From positions 310,001 through 374,000 of the forward strand of contig CAVXGZ010000002.1 of assembly GCA_963761325.1 (NCBI GenBank): 64,000 nucleotides of DNA, in the 5' to 3' direction. Under the pieces are notes generated by a model that did not search any database, had not been told where the DNA came from, and worked only from the letters and a program-made list of their open reading frames with translations. The DNA is from Streptantibioticus_C sp963761325 (GTDB lineage Bacteria > Actinomycetota > Actinomycetes > Streptomycetales > Streptomycetaceae). Both the position numbers and the translations under genes were made by a program. Positions 26,042-34,802 of this stretch are shown here, piece after piece. Position 1 is the stretch's first letter, and each line of letters starts with the position of its first letter.

Positions 26042-26604
26042 CGGGCGCTCCTGGCGGGGGTGCCGGCCGGTTCGGACGGCGTCGGAAGTTCGATGGGGAC
26101 AAGCAGCGGGCGGCTGCGGGCCAATGCCCTGGACACCGGGTCCTGACGCGCCCCGGTGCGTCCGGGGCCCGGCCGCATCGTCACCTCGTCCGGCGGCACC
26201 GGGCGGCCGCACCGCGGGCAGCCGCCGGCCGGGTCGAGGCGGGTGCCGCAGGCCGTGTGGGAGAACAGGACCCGCGGCCGGTGGTCCGAGGCGTGCCGCT
26301 CGCCCCACTGGGCCAGTCCGTACAGCGGCTGCCACAACTGCCGCCCGGCGTCGGTGAGTACGTAGCCGTAGCGCGGCGGCGCCTGCTGGTACGGCTCCTT
26401 GTACAGCACGCCCGCGGCCACCAGGGCGCGCAGCCTGGCGGTCAGCACCGCGCGCGGGATGTCGAGGTGGGTGAGGAAGTCGTTGAACCGGCTCACCCCG
26501 TAGAAGGCGTCCCGCACGATGAGCAGGCTCCAGCGCTCGCCGACCACTTCGAGGGCGCGAGCGAGCGAGCAGTCCTGCTGCGCGTAGTCCGTTCCCAGTG
26601 CCAT
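26038..26604 (-). CDS. HxlR-family transcriptional regulator with C-terminal zinc-ribbon
   Basis: The 188-residue protein begins with the HxlR pattern: CSLARALEVVGERWSLLIVRDAFYGVSRFNDF, then LDIPRAVLTARLRALVAAGVLYKEPY and GYVLTDAGRQLWQPL. The N-terminal cysteine used by some members as a redox or aldehyde sensor is present (C12). A C-terminal extension has CGTRLDPAGGCPRCGRP (C-x9-C-x2-C, with HTAC before it), which looks like a zinc ribbon. A disordered tail follows. It overlaps the serine hydrolase gene and probably controls this operon. Confidence 0.88.
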   Translation of the reverse strand: MALGTDYAQQDCSLARALEVVGERWSLLIVRDAFYGVSRFNDFLTHLDIPRAVLTARLRALVAAGVLYKEPYQQAPPRYGYVLTDAGRQLWQPLYGLAQWGERHASDHRPRVLFSHTACGTRLDPAGGCPRCGRPVPPDEVTMRPGPGRTGARQDPVSRALARSRPLLVPIELPTPSEPAGTPARSAR

Positions 26605-26623
26605 GTCCCCACCCTAGCAATGG

Positions 26624-26634
26624 GTTCAATGAAC
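26624..26634. promoter_or_regulatory. Candidate operator upstream of the HxlR gene
   Basis: GTTCAATGAAC is a perfect 5-bp inverted repeat around a single A, 20 bases upstream of the HxlR start codon. Its position within the expected promoter fits autoregulation by a dimeric winged-helix protein. This is inference from location and symmetry only. Confidence 0.4.
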
Positions 26635-26662
26635 AGATCTGGGATGACCCGCTCCGCCCCTT

Positions 26663-27256
26663 CTACCCCGTGGCGTCCTCGCGGTGCCGGGCGCGGTGCC
26701 GGGAGACGCGTTCGCGGTTGCCGCAGGCGGCGCTGGAGCACCACTGCCGGCGCCGGCCGCGCGAGCCGTCGAGGTAGACCAGGTCGCACTCCTCGCCGCC
26801 GCACTCGCGCAACTGCGCGCGTTCCGGACCGGTCAGCAGCCGCACGGCGTCGTCCGCCACGGCCGCCGCCAACTCCTCGGCGCCGGCCGGCCGGGCGAAC
26901 CGGCGGCGCGGCACGCCCGCGGCGTCCCGGACCACGCGGACCGCCGGGACGCCGGCCGCGGCGATCCGGTTGAGCGCGGCGAGGTCGGCCGGCCGCGCCC
27001 GGCCGCCCGGGGCCAGTTCGGCGTGCACCACGCGGTGCAGCAGCGCGCGCAGCCGGTGGAACGCCGCCAGCCACTCGGCGTCCGGCGCGACGTGCGTGCC
27101 CTCGGGCAGCACGCCGGCCCCGCACAGCCAGGCGCCGAGCCGCTCCGGGGTGTCCAGCCGTTCGACCGGGGCGGGCCCGAGCGCGCCGCCCACGGTGGCC
27201 AGCAGGTCCAGCGACACCCGACCGGTGTCGAAGCGCAGCTCGTAGCTCGCGGTCAT
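26663..27256 (-). CDS. CGNR zinc-finger / ABATE domain protein
   Basis: The 197-residue protein has the N-terminal ABATE-like domain (LRFDTGRVSLDLLATVGG) and the C-terminal CGNR zinc finger. In the finger, CGGEECDLVYLDGSRGRRRQWCSS carries the C-x4-C pair and AACGNRERVSRHR gives the namesake motif. CGNR proteins are thought to be DNA-binding regulators and are very common next to transporter genes in streptomycetes. Its start codon overlaps the stop of the upstream MFS gene (ATGA) and it has a GAGGAGG site. It may respond to a substrate of that transporter. Confidence 0.88.
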   Translation of the reverse strand: MTASYELRFDTGRVSLDLLATVGGALGPAPVERLDTPERLGAWLCGAGVLPEGTHVAPDAEWLAAFHRLRALLHRVVHAELAPGGRARPADLAALNRIAAAGVPAVRVVRDAAGVPRRRFARPAGAEELAAAVADDAVRLLTGPERAQLRECGGEECDLVYLDGSRGRRRQWCSSAACGNRERVSRHRARHREDATG

Positions 27257-28569
27257 CGCGGCCTCCTCCTCGGGGAAGGCCCATCCTGCTGGACGCGCCC
27301 CGGCCGCCGCCGTCCGCCCCGGCCGGGCGCGAGGGGGACGGCCGCCGCGGTCGCCGCGGCGGTGACCGCCCACACGGCGGTCCACGACGAGAAGGAGAGC
27401 ACCAGCGGCACCATCACCGGCGCCAGGAAGCCGGCGGTGAAGACCGTGGTGTTCTCCAGCCCGAGCGCGGTGCCGGCCCGCCGGGCGCCGGCCAGTTCGG
27501 CGATCTCGGTGTAGGCCACGCCGTGCCAGGCGTTGGCCAGGATGCCGCCGGCGACCAGCGCGGCGAGCACCGCAGGCACCGGGGCGTGGGCGTGGGCCGC
27601 CAGGGCGGCGCAGGCCAGCGCGACCGTGCCCAGCCCGCCGACCGTCCGCACGTAGCCCCGCCGGTTGCCGTGCCGGTCGGTCCACCGGCCGCTCCACACC
27701 CGGGCCGCCGCGCCGCCGGTCTGGATGACCACGATCGCGGTGGTGGCGGCGACCGCCGGGGCGTGTTCGGCGTCCTTGAGGAAGATCGCCAGGAAGGCCA
27801 GGACGGCGAACTGCGGGATCGTCAACAGGCCGCTGGCCAGCGCCAGTCGCCACACCGCGGCGTCGCGCAGCGGCGAGCGCGCCGGGTCCTGGCCGGCCGG
27901 CGGAGCGGCGGCCGGGGCGGGCGGTTCGTGCAGCCAGCGCCAGGCGGCGGCCGCGGTCAGCAGGCACAGCAGCGCGAGCACCAGGTAGACCGCCCGGAAC
28001 GAGACGGCGACCGCGAGCCAGGGCAGCAGGGCGGTGCCGACCGCGCCGCCGACCGGCACCGCGGTCTGGCGCAGGCTCATGGCGAACCCCCGCCGCCCGC
28101 GCGGGAACCAGGCCATCACCGCGCGCCCCGAGGCCCCGTTGACCGAGCCGCCGAGCACGCCGACCGACAGCAGCGCCGCGGCGAGCAGCCAGAACGCCGG
28201 GACGACGCGGCCGTGCGGCACGAGGAACACCGACATCGCGGCCAGCAGCGCGCCGGTGGACAGCAGCCCGGTGAGCAGGACCCGGCGCTCGCCGAACCGG
28301 TCGGTCCCGATGCCCCACGCCACCTCCGAGACGGCGATGCCGAGGGAGACCGCGCCCAGCGCCACGCCCAGCGGCCCGTCGCCGAGGTGGTAGGCACCGC
28401 GCATCGCGGTCCCCGTCGTCGGCAGCCCCTGGAAGGCGGCGGCGAACGACGCCTGCGCGGCGATGCCGACGCCGAGGATCACCCAGCGGTGGTTCGGGCC
28501 GGATCCGCGGCGCGGTGGCGGGGCGGCCGGTCCGCCGGTCGCGGTGGTCGGCAGCACGGGAGACGTCAC
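27253..28569 (-). CDS. MFS transporter, 12 transmembrane segments
   Basis: The 438-residue protein has a Pro-rich cytosolic N-terminus and the alternating hydrophobic segments of a 12-helix MFS carrier. The first half includes GIGTDRFGERRVLLTG (motif A) and the second half WSGRWTDRHGNRRGYVR, the repeated motif A. The GTG at 28569 has GAGGGAG upstream. The gene is divergent from an ArsR regulator, with three palindromic sites between them, and overlaps the downstream CGNR gene. The substrate is unknown; regulation by the ArsR protein is likely. Confidence 0.88.
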   Translation of the reverse strand: MTSPVLPTTATGGPAAPPPRRGSGPNHRWVILGVGIAAQASFAAAFQGLPTTGTAMRGAYHLGDGPLGVALGAVSLGIAVSEVAWGIGTDRFGERRVLLTGLLSTGALLAAMSVFLVPHGRVVPAFWLLAAALLSVGVLGGSVNGASGRAVMAWFPRGRRGFAMSLRQTAVPVGGAVGTALLPWLAVAVSFRAVYLVLALLCLLTAAAAWRWLHEPPAPAAAPPAGQDPARSPLRDAAVWRLALASGLLTIPQFAVLAFLAIFLKDAEHAPAVAATTAIVVIQTGGAAARVWSGRWTDRHGNRRGYVRTVGGLGTVALACAALAAHAHAPVPAVLAALVAGGILANAWHGVAYTEIAELAGARRAGTALGLENTTVFTAGFLAPVMVPLVLSFSSWTAVWAVTAAATAAAVPLAPGRGGRRRPGRVQQDGPSPRRRPR

Positions 28570-28601
28570 GGTGGACTCCCTCTTGTCGATGGCTCGAATG
28601 A

Positions 28602-28622
28602 GTAATGCTTTTAAAGCATTAC
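28602..28622. promoter_or_regulatory. Perfect 21-base palindromic operator (site 1)
   Basis: Two 10-base arms, GTAATGCTTT and AAAGCATTAC, flank one T. The site lies 33 bases upstream of the MFS start, in the shared MFS/ArsR intergenic region. It is strikingly AT-rich for this genome and is a strong candidate operator. A degenerate copy follows at 28655. Confidence 0.7.
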
Positions 28623-28654
28623 AAGCGGGCGAGCGGGCCGGCCGGTGCGAGGGG

Positions 28655-28675
28655 GTAATGCCTTGGAATCGTTAC
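28655..28675. promoter_or_regulatory. Imperfect second copy of the 21-base operator (site 2)
   Basis: This stretch keeps 15 of 21 positions of the perfect palindrome at 28602, including both outer half-sites (GTAATGC at the left, TTAC at the right). Centre-to-centre spacing is 53 bases, five helical turns. That would allow two dimers to bind the same DNA face. Confidence 0.5.
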
Positions 28676-28699
28676 ATGGTGTTCACGTTCGGTCGGATG

Positions 28700-28717
28700 G
28701 TTCGATGGCAATCGAAC
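28700..28717. promoter_or_regulatory. Operator palindrome in front of the ArsR gene (site 3)
   Basis: GTTCGAT and ATCGAAC flank GGCA, a perfect 7-bp inverted repeat 28 bases upstream of the ArsR start. A near-identical palindrome occurs at 30453 in front of the second MFS gene. The two therefore look like binding sites of one regulator, most simply the ArsR protein itself. Confidence 0.6.
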
Positions 28718-28745
28718 GGTTTTATCCGGATGCTAGGGTGGGCCG

Positions 28746-29102
28746 GTGGCACCGCATACCCCGTCCCCGGCCCGGCGTGACAACGTGACGTGGCTGGCCC
28801 AACCCGAGCTCGACGAGATCGACATCGGTCTCGTGCTGCGCGCGCTGGGCGACCCGGTGCGGCTGGAGATCGTCCGCGAACTGCACGCCGCGGGCGAGGG
28901 GTCGTGCAACTCCCTCACGGTGCCGGTGGCCAAGTCCACCATCAGCCACCACCTGCGCACCCTTCGCGAGGCCGGCGTCATCCGCACCCGGCTGGACGGC
29001 ACGGCCCGGATCAGCGCGCTGCGCCACGACGACCTCGCCCGCCGGTTCCCCGGCTTCCTCGACGCGGTCCTGAACGCGACCCCGCCCGCCACCACGTGGT
29101 GA
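28746..29102 (+). CDS. ArsR-family transcriptional regulator
   Basis: The 118-residue protein has the winged-helix core LVLRALGDPVRLEIVRELHAAGEG, a recognition helix in AKSTISHHLRTLREAGVIRTR, and the wing DGTARISALR. It lacks the CxC metal motif of arsenic or cadmium sensors, so it probably senses a small organic ligand. It is divergent from one MFS gene and convergent with another, and palindromic sites stand in front of both. The GTG start at 28746 lacks a strong upstream ribosome site, so the message may be nearly leaderless. Confidence 0.88.
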   Translation: MAPHTPSPARRDNVTWLAQPELDEIDIGLVLRALGDPVRLEIVRELHAAGEGSCNSLTVPVAKSTISHHLRTLREAGVIRTRLDGTARISALRHDDLARRFPGFLDAVLNATPPATTW

Positions 29103-29133
29103 CGGGCGGGCCGGGGCGTCCGCGCCGGCCGGC

Positions 29134-30387
29134 TCAGGCGTGGTCGTCGGCGGGCGCCGGCCGCACCGACCGCTCCGCGCGCGGCCCCCGTTGACGCGGC
29201 GGTAGCCGCCGGGCCCGGCCGCGGGAGAGCATGAACGGCGCCGCGAGCACCACGAAGGCGGCGGCGAGGACGGTGAGCCGGCCGGCGCCCGCGCCGCGCA
29301 GCGCGACCGCCCCGACCGCGCCGGACAGCGAGACCGCGAGGTAGAGCGCGGCGGCGTTGAGCGAGACGACCAACGACTCGGCGCCCGGCGCCAGTTCCAT
29401 CAGCCGCTGCTGCTGCGGGCCGGTCACCGACCACGAGGCCCACCCCGACACCGCGGTCAGCGCCACCGCCGCCGTGATCGACGACCGGCCGGCCGGCATG
29501 GCCAGGAACGCGGCCACCAGCACCGCCATGGCGACCGCGATCACCCGCCGCGGGCCGCCGCGGTCGGCGAGCAGGCCGGCGGTCAGGCTGCCGGCCGTGC
29601 CCGTCACCCCGAAGGCGAACAGCAGCAGCGCCAGCCGGCCGGCGCCGCCGCCGATCGCCGGCCCGAAGACCGCGGTGACGTAGGTGTAGGGGAGGTAGAT
29701 GCCGGTGAAGACCAGCACGGTGCCGGCCAGCGCCCGCACCACCCGCCGGTCGGCCAGCGGGGCGAGGCGCCGCCGCAGCGCCACGGCCGGCACGCCCCGC
29801 ACGGTGGGCAGCCGCAGCGCCACGGCGGGCGCGGCGGCGACGGCCAGCCCGGCGACGCACCACATCGTGGCCCGCCAGCCCAGCGCGTGGCCGATCGCGG
29901 TGCCCAGCGGAGCGCCGCACACCAGCGAGGCCGTCAGCCCGGCCGTCACCAGGGCGATCGCCCGGCCGCGCCCGGCCGGACCGGCCAGCGCCGCCGCGAT
30001 GGCGCTCGCGTTGGGCGTGAACATCGCGGCGCCGGCCGCGGCCAGCAGCCGGGCGGCCAGCACCCAGCCGTAGCCGGGCGCGAGAGCGGTGGCCGCGTTG
30101 CCCGCCGCGAACACCGACAGGGCGGTGACCAGCACGGCGCGCCGGCTCCAGTGGGCGGTCAGCGCCGCGAGGACCGGCGAGAGCAGCGCGTAGCCCAGGG
30201 AGAAGACCGAGACGACCTGGCCCGCCGACGCCACGCCCACGTGCAACGACCGCGCCAGGAGCGGCAGCAGGCCCGCCATGACGAAGGCGTCGGTGCCGAC
30301 CACGAACGTGCCGAAGGCCAGCAGGACGACATGGCGGCGCCAGGACCCGGACGCCACGGACGACGCGGACGGCGTGGGGCTGTGCAC
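29134..30387 (-). CDS. MFS transporter, DHA1 family (CmlA/AraJ-like), 12 transmembrane segments
   Basis: Starting at the GTG at 30387 (AAGGGGGG seven bases upstream) the product is 417 residues. It begins with a polar tail, then HVVLLAFGTFVVGTDAFVMAGLLPLLA, the typical first helix of sugar/arabinose efflux and chloramphenicol-exporter-like DHA1 carriers. SAGQVVSVFSLGYALLSPVLAAL gives helix 2 and the RxxV loop. Twelve helices are predicted by eye. An adjacent in-frame GTG (30390) and an upstream extension are possible. The operator-like palindrome at 30453 suggests control by the neighbouring ArsR protein. Confidence 0.87.
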   Translation of the reverse strand: MHSPTPSASSVASGSWRRHVVLLAFGTFVVGTDAFVMAGLLPLLARSLHVGVASAGQVVSVFSLGYALLSPVLAALTAHWSRRAVLVTALSVFAAGNAATALAPGYGWVLAARLLAAAGAAMFTPNASAIAAALAGPAGRGRAIALVTAGLTASLVCGAPLGTAIGHALGWRATMWCVAGLAVAAAPAVALRLPTVRGVPAVALRRRLAPLADRRVVRALAGTVLVFTGIYLPYTYVTAVFGPAIGGGAGRLALLLFAFGVTGTAGSLTAGLLADRGGPRRVIAVAMAVLVAAFLAMPAGRSSITAAVALTAVSGWASWSVTGPQQQRLMELAPGAESLVVSLNAAALYLAVSLSGAVGAVALRGAGAGRLTVLAAAFVVLAAPFMLSRGRARRLPPRQRGPRAERSVRPAPADDHA

Positions 30388-30452
30388 CACCGCGCCCCCC
30401 TTCCTCGGTGAAGTCGCCCGCAGGGGGCCTATGTTCAATGTCTATCACAACA

Positions 30453-30468
30453 TTCGATGTCCATCGAA
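30453..30468. promoter_or_regulatory. Operator palindrome in front of the second MFS gene
   Basis: TTCGATG and CATCGAA flank TC, a perfect inverted repeat 66 bases upstream of the MFS start. It differs from the site at 28700 only in the central bases. A related half-conserved copy (TTCAATGTCTATCACAA) directly precedes it from 30434. Confidence 0.6.
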
Positions 30469-30532
30469 CTAAAGGGCCGGAAGAAGGACCGACGGGTCAC
30501 CCGCCGGTCCCTCCCGTCGCTCCGTCAGCCGG

Positions 30533-31225
30533 TCAGCCGGTCTGCCGCACCCGCCGCACGGTGCGCGCGTAGATCGGGCGGCCCAGCAGCGACCAGACCA
30601 CGCGGGCCGGGGCGGGCAGCCCGCCGAGCATCAGCGCCCGCTCGTCGGCGTCCGCCTCCTCCAGCACCATGCCGAGGAAGATCAGCAGCTTCGGCTTCGG
30701 CGTGCTCTCCACGAAGTGGTCGCCCATCGCCTTCCACTCGTCGGCGGTCAGGTACCGGGAGGCGAGCGGCAGCAACTCGGCCTCCTCCGCGTCGAGATGC
30801 TCGATCAGCACCGCGCGGTGGTCGACCAGCGTGGCGACCAGCGCGTCGCGGTTCTTCTCGTCGGCGGCCACCACCCAGGCGTTCACCAGCTCCTCGACGG
30901 CGGACAGCGTGGTGGAGACCCGCTCGTGCTGGGCCTCCATCCGCAGCACGACCTCGCTCTCCAGGTCGATCCGGGCCAGCAGCGGCGGCCACAGCAACTC
31001 GTCCTCGCCGACGTGGTGGTTGTGCAGCCCGAGCCGGAGGTTGGCGAAGTGGTCGGCGAGCACCCGCGCCCGCGCGGTGTCGCCCGGCGCGACCGCGGCG
31101 ATCATCTCGGCCAGCAGCCGGGTCTCCCGGCGGAAGGCGCGGTGGACGATGACCATCTCGTGGGTGTCGAACCCGCCGAACTCGGCAGCGGCGGCGTCGG
31201 ACCTGGGGGGCGTCGGTGCGGTCAT
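30533..31225 (-). CDS. Hemerythrin HHE-domain protein
   Basis: The 230-residue protein has the histidine/glutamate pattern of HHE cation-binding domains on a four-helix bundle: MVIVHRAFRRE, LHNHHVGEDELLWP, and VLIEHLDAEEAELLP. These can supply a di-iron or iron/haem-dependent site. The C-terminal part (PKLLIFLGMVLEEADADERALML) is helical and shared with actinobacterial relatives. Such proteins are linked to oxygen, peroxide or nitric oxide responses. AAGGAAC lies upstream of the ATG at 31225. It is divergent from the SARP regulator. Confidence 0.87.
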   Translation of the reverse strand: MTAPTPPRSDAAAAEFGGFDTHEMVIVHRAFRRETRLLAEMIAAVAPGDTARARVLADHFANLRLGLHNHHVGEDELLWPPLLARIDLESEVVLRMEAQHERVSTTLSAVEELVNAWVVAADEKNRDALVATLVDHRAVLIEHLDAEEAELLPLASRYLTADEWKAMGDHFVESTPKPKLLIFLGMVLEEADADERALMLGGLPAPARVVWSLLGRPIYARTVRRVRQTG

Positions 31226-31384
31226 GATGCGTCGCGTTCCTTTCTGAGGTTCCCGGTCCCGGGGGCGCCGGGCAGGTTCCCAGCCTGCCCCGAACTGCTT
31301 GGAGGCCGCATGGAGTTGGCATGGAGCAGCGGGTTCCGCGAGAGCCCGGACGGCCGCGCGGTGATCGCGTAGTCTGCCGTGGAC

Positions 31385-34300
31385 ATGGTGCATCTGCGTG
31401 TGCTCGGGTCCTTGGAAGCCGAGGTGGACGGGGCGGCGGTCCCGCTCGGCGGCCCGCGCCAGCGTGCGGTACTCGCGATCCTGGTCACCGCGCGCGGCCG
31501 GATCGTCTCCGTCGACCGGATCATCGACGACCTGTGGGGCGGCGATCCGCCCGGACAGGCCGTCACCTCCGTGCAGGCGTACGTCTCGAACCTGCGCCGG
31601 CTGCTGGAGCCGGGCCGCCCGCCGCGCACCGCGGCACGGCTGCTCGTCAGCTCGCCGCCCGGCTACGCCCTGCGGCTGCCGCCGGACGCGGTGGACGCCT
31701 GGCGCTTCGAGCGGCTGGCGCGCTCCGCCCAGGACCACGCGGCGACCGACCCGGCCACCGCCCGGGCGCTCGCCGGCGAGGCGCTGGCGCTGTGGCGCGG
31801 ACCGGCGTTCGCCGCGGTCGCCGACGAGGCGTGGGCGGCCGGCGAGATCGCGAGGCTCGACGAGTTGCGGCTGGCCGCCCGTGAGGCGCACATCGCGGCC
31901 GGGCTGCGCTGCGGCGACGCACCGGGCGCCGTCACCGGGGCCGAACAGCTCGTCAGGGACGCGCCGTTGCGCGAGGAGGGCTGGCGGCTGCACGCCCTCG
32001 CGCTGTGGGCCGGCCGGCGGCAGGCCGACGCCCTCGCCACGCTGCGCCGGGCCCGCGCCGTGCTCGCCGACGACGTGGGGCTCGATCCCGGGCCCGCGCT
32101 CGTCGCGTTGGAGGAGGCGATCCTCGCGCAGCGCATGGACGTGCTGACCGCGGCCACCTCGGTGCCGGGCTCGTCCGCCGGCCGTTCGCCCTCGCGACCC
32201 GCACCGGCCGGGCCGGCGCCCGCCGCCGTTCCGCACGACGGCGAGGGCCTGTTCGTCGGCCGGGACGCGGAACTCGGCGCGCTGATGGACACCGCCGCCC
32301 AGTGCCCGGCCGGCGGCACCCGGATCGCGCTGGTGGCCGGCGAGGCCGGGCAGGGCAAGTCGGCGCTGCTCGGCCGGCTCGGCGCCCGGCTGGCCCGGGA
32401 GGGCTGGCTGGTGGCGACCGGCCGCTGCCCGGAGACCGCCGACGCGCCGCCCGCCTGGGCCTGGACGCAGGCGCTGGCGGCGGTGGCCGCCGACGCGCCG
32501 CCGCCGGACGGCGCCGCGCAGTTGCTCGCCCCGCTGCTGGACGACGGGACGGGCGCCGCCCCCGCCGGGCCGCACACCCCGGTCGGCAGCTTCCGGCTGC
32601 ACCGGGCGGTGTGGTCCTGGCTGGCCGGCGCCGCGCGGCAGCGGCCGGTCGCCATCCTCCTGGACGACCTGCACTGGGCCGACACCGAGAGCCTGGCGCT
32701 GCTGCTGTCCGGGGTGGAGGGCGAGCCGCCCTTCCCGCTGCCCGCCGCGCCGCCGCCCCTGCTGCTCGTCGCCGCCTACCGGCCGGACGAGGCCGAGGAC
32801 CGGCTCACCGAGGCGCTCGCCGCCCTCGCCCGCCGCTCGCCGCTGCGCCTGGCGCTCGGCGGGCTGCCGCGGGAGGCGGTCGCGCGGCTGGTCGAGGAGG
32901 TCTCCGAGTCGCCGGTCTCCGGCGAGACGGTGGCCGCGCTCACCGAACGCACCGGCGGCAACCCGTTCTACGTGCGCGAGAGCGCCCGGCTGCTCGGCAG
33001 CGAGGGCGAACTCGTCGCGCTGTCCGACGTGCCGGAGGGCGTGCGCGACGTGCTGCGCCGCCGCTTCGCCCGGCTGCCGCAGGTCGCCGTCGCCGTGCTG
33101 CGGCTCGCCGCGGTCGCCGGCCACGAGAGCGACGTGGACGTCCTGGTGGACGCCGCCGACGCGCCCGAGGCCGACGTGCTCGACGCGCTGGAGACCGGGC
33201 TGATCGCCGGACTGCTCACCGAACCGGCGCCCGGCCGCGTCCGGTTCACCCACACGCTGGTGCGCGAGACGCTCAGCGCCGACCTGACCGGACTGCGGCG
33301 CGGCCGGCTGCACGCCCGGATCGCCGCCGCGCTGGAGCGCTGCGGCACCGGCGACGTGTCCGCGCTCGCCTACCACTACAGCCGCGCCGCCACCCCCGCC
33401 ACCGCCTCCCGGGCGGTCGAACTGTGCGTCGGCGCCGCCGAGGTGGCCGAACGCCGCTACGCGCACGCCGCCGCCGCCGACCTGCTCACCCGCGCCTGGC
33501 AGGCGCTCGACCGGGCGGCGGCCGGCCGGCCGGACGCGGACGCCGACCGGGTCCACCTGCTCGGCCGGCTGCTGCGCGCCCAGGTCGCGGCCGCCGACGT
33601 GGCCGGCGCGCGCACCACCCGGCAACGGGCCGTCGACCTCGCGCAGTCCGCCGGCCGCGACGACCTGCTGGTCGCCGCCCTCACCGCCTGGACCGAGCCG
33701 TCCCCGTGGCAGAGCCGCTCCTACGGCACCAGCGACCGGCCGCTGGTGGCCACCCTCGCCCGTCTGCTGGAACGCGGCGACACCGGCGCGTCGGACCGCT
33801 GCCGGCTGCTGGACGCCTACGCCGCCGAACTGGCCGGGGAGGGGGAGCCGGAGCGGGCCAGGGCCGCCGCGCAGGAGGCCGCCGAGTTGGCCGCCTCGCT
33901 GGACGACCCGGAGTTGCGCGCCCTCACGCTCGTCACGCTGACCCGCAGCCTGGCCGCGCCGGACCAGGCGGCGCGGCGGGCCGCCGCGGCCGACGAGCTG
34001 ACCGCGATCGGCGACAGCCAGGACGTGCCGGTGCACCGCTGGTGGGGGCGGTTCAACCGGGCCTTCGCCGCCGCCGACCTCGGCGATCCGCAGACCGCCC
34101 GCCGGCTGGTCCGGGAGAGCGGCGAGATCGCGCACGCCTACCGGATGTCCGGCGCGATCGGCGTCAACGCCTACGCCGACGCCGCGCTGGCCCACCTGGC
34201 CGGCCGCACCGAGGAGGCCGAGCGGCTGTACGCGGACGCCGGCGACTCCTCGGCCGGGCAGGGCTCGCTGCACGCCGCCGTCTTCCGCTGGCTCGCCACC

Positions 34301-34786
34301 GCCACGCTCCGCCTCGGCCAGGGCCGGATCGGCGAACTCGCCCCGCTCGCCGAGCCGATGACCGAGGCCGGCCCGTTCCTCGCCGACGTCGCCGCGCTGG
34401 CGCTGGCCACCGCGGGCCGGGTGGACGAGGCGCGCGCGATGCGCGGGCGGGCGGTGCCGATCCGTGCGGACTTCCTGCACACCCTGCTGTCCACCTTCCG
34501 GGCGCTGGCCGTCGTCGCGCTGGCCGAACGCGACACCGCCGCCGCCCTCTACCCGCTGCTGCTGCCGCTGCGGGACGCGCCGCCGGTGTGCGCAGGATTC
34601 TCGCTCGCGCTGCGGCCGATGGCCCACACCCTCGGCGACCTCGCCGTCCTGCTCGACCGCCCGGCGGAGGCGGCGGAGCACTTCGCGCACGCCACCGCCA
34701 TCGCCGAGCGCTGGGAGGCCGCCGCGATGGCCGCCGCCGCCCGCGCGGCCGCCCGGGCCGCCGCCCCGGCCGCCCGGCCCGCCTGA
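31385..34786 (+). CDS. Large SARP-type regulator (BTAD + AAA ATPase + TPR)
   Basis: The 1133-residue protein has an OmpR-like winged helix at 1-90 (LRVLGSLEAEVDG, GGPRQRAVLAILV, VTSVQAYVSNLRRLL) and a bacterial transcriptional activation domain to about 250 (WRFERLARSAQ, RLHALALWAGRRQADALATLRRAR). Next comes an AAA/STAND ATPase with Walker A GEAGQGKS near 319-326 and Walker B LLDDLHWAD near 424. The C-terminal half consists of TPR-like helical repeats. Large SARPs of this AfsR/PimR kind are usually pathway activators. It lies directly beside the PEARL genes and convergent to the nearest one, so it probably switches that cluster on. ATG at 31385 is preferred over GTG at 31379. Confidence 0.92.
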   Translation: MVHLRVLGSLEAEVDGAAVPLGGPRQRAVLAILVTARGRIVSVDRIIDDLWGGDPPGQAVTSVQAYVSNLRRLLEPGRPPRTAARLLVSSPPGYALRLPPDAVDAWRFERLARSAQDHAATDPATARALAGEALALWRGPAFAAVADEAWAAGEIARLDELRLAAREAHIAAGLRCGDAPGAVTGAEQLVRDAPLREEGWRLHALALWAGRRQADALATLRRARAVLADDVGLDPGPALVALEEAILAQRMDVLTAATSVPGSSAGRSPSRPAPAGPAPAAVPHDGEGLFVGRDAELGALMDTAAQCPAGGTRIALVAGEAGQGKSALLGRLGARLAREGWLVATGRCPETADAPPAWAWTQALAAVAADAPPPDGAAQLLAPLLDDGTGAAPAGPHTPVGSFRLHRAVWSWLAGAARQRPVAILLDDLHWADTESLALLLSGVEGEPPFPLPAAPPPLLLVAAYRPDEAEDRLTEALAALARRSPLRLALGGLPREAVARLVEEVSESPVSGETVAALTERTGGNPFYVRESARLLGSEGELVALSDVPEGVRDVLRRRFARLPQVAVAVLRLAAVAGHESDVDVLVDAADAPEADVLDALETGLIAGLLTEPAPGRVRFTHTLVRETLSADLTGLRRGRLHARIAAALERCGTGDVSALAYHYSRAATPATASRAVELCVGAAEVAERRYAHAAAADLLTRAWQALDRAAAGRPDADADRVHLLGRLLRAQVAAADVAGARTTRQRAVDLAQSAGRDDLLVAALTAWTEPSPWQSRSYGTSDRPLVATLARLLERGDTGASDRCRLLDAYAAELAGEGEPERARAAAQEAAELAASLDDPELRALTLVTLTRSLAAPDQAARRAAAADELTAIGDSQDVPVHRWWGRFNRAFAAADLGDPQTARRLVRESGEIAHAYRMSGAIGVNAYADAALAHLAGRTEEAERLYADAGDSSAGQGSLHAAVFRWLATATLRLGQGRIGELAPLAEPMTEAGPFLADVAALALATAGRVDEARAMRGRAVPIRADFLHTLLSTFRALAVVALAERDTAAALYPLLLPLRDAPPVCAGFSLALRPMAHTLGDLAVLLDRPAEAAEHFAHATAIAERWEAAAMAAAARAAARAAAPAARPA

Positions 34787-34802
34787 CCGCACCGGCCGCC
34801 GG

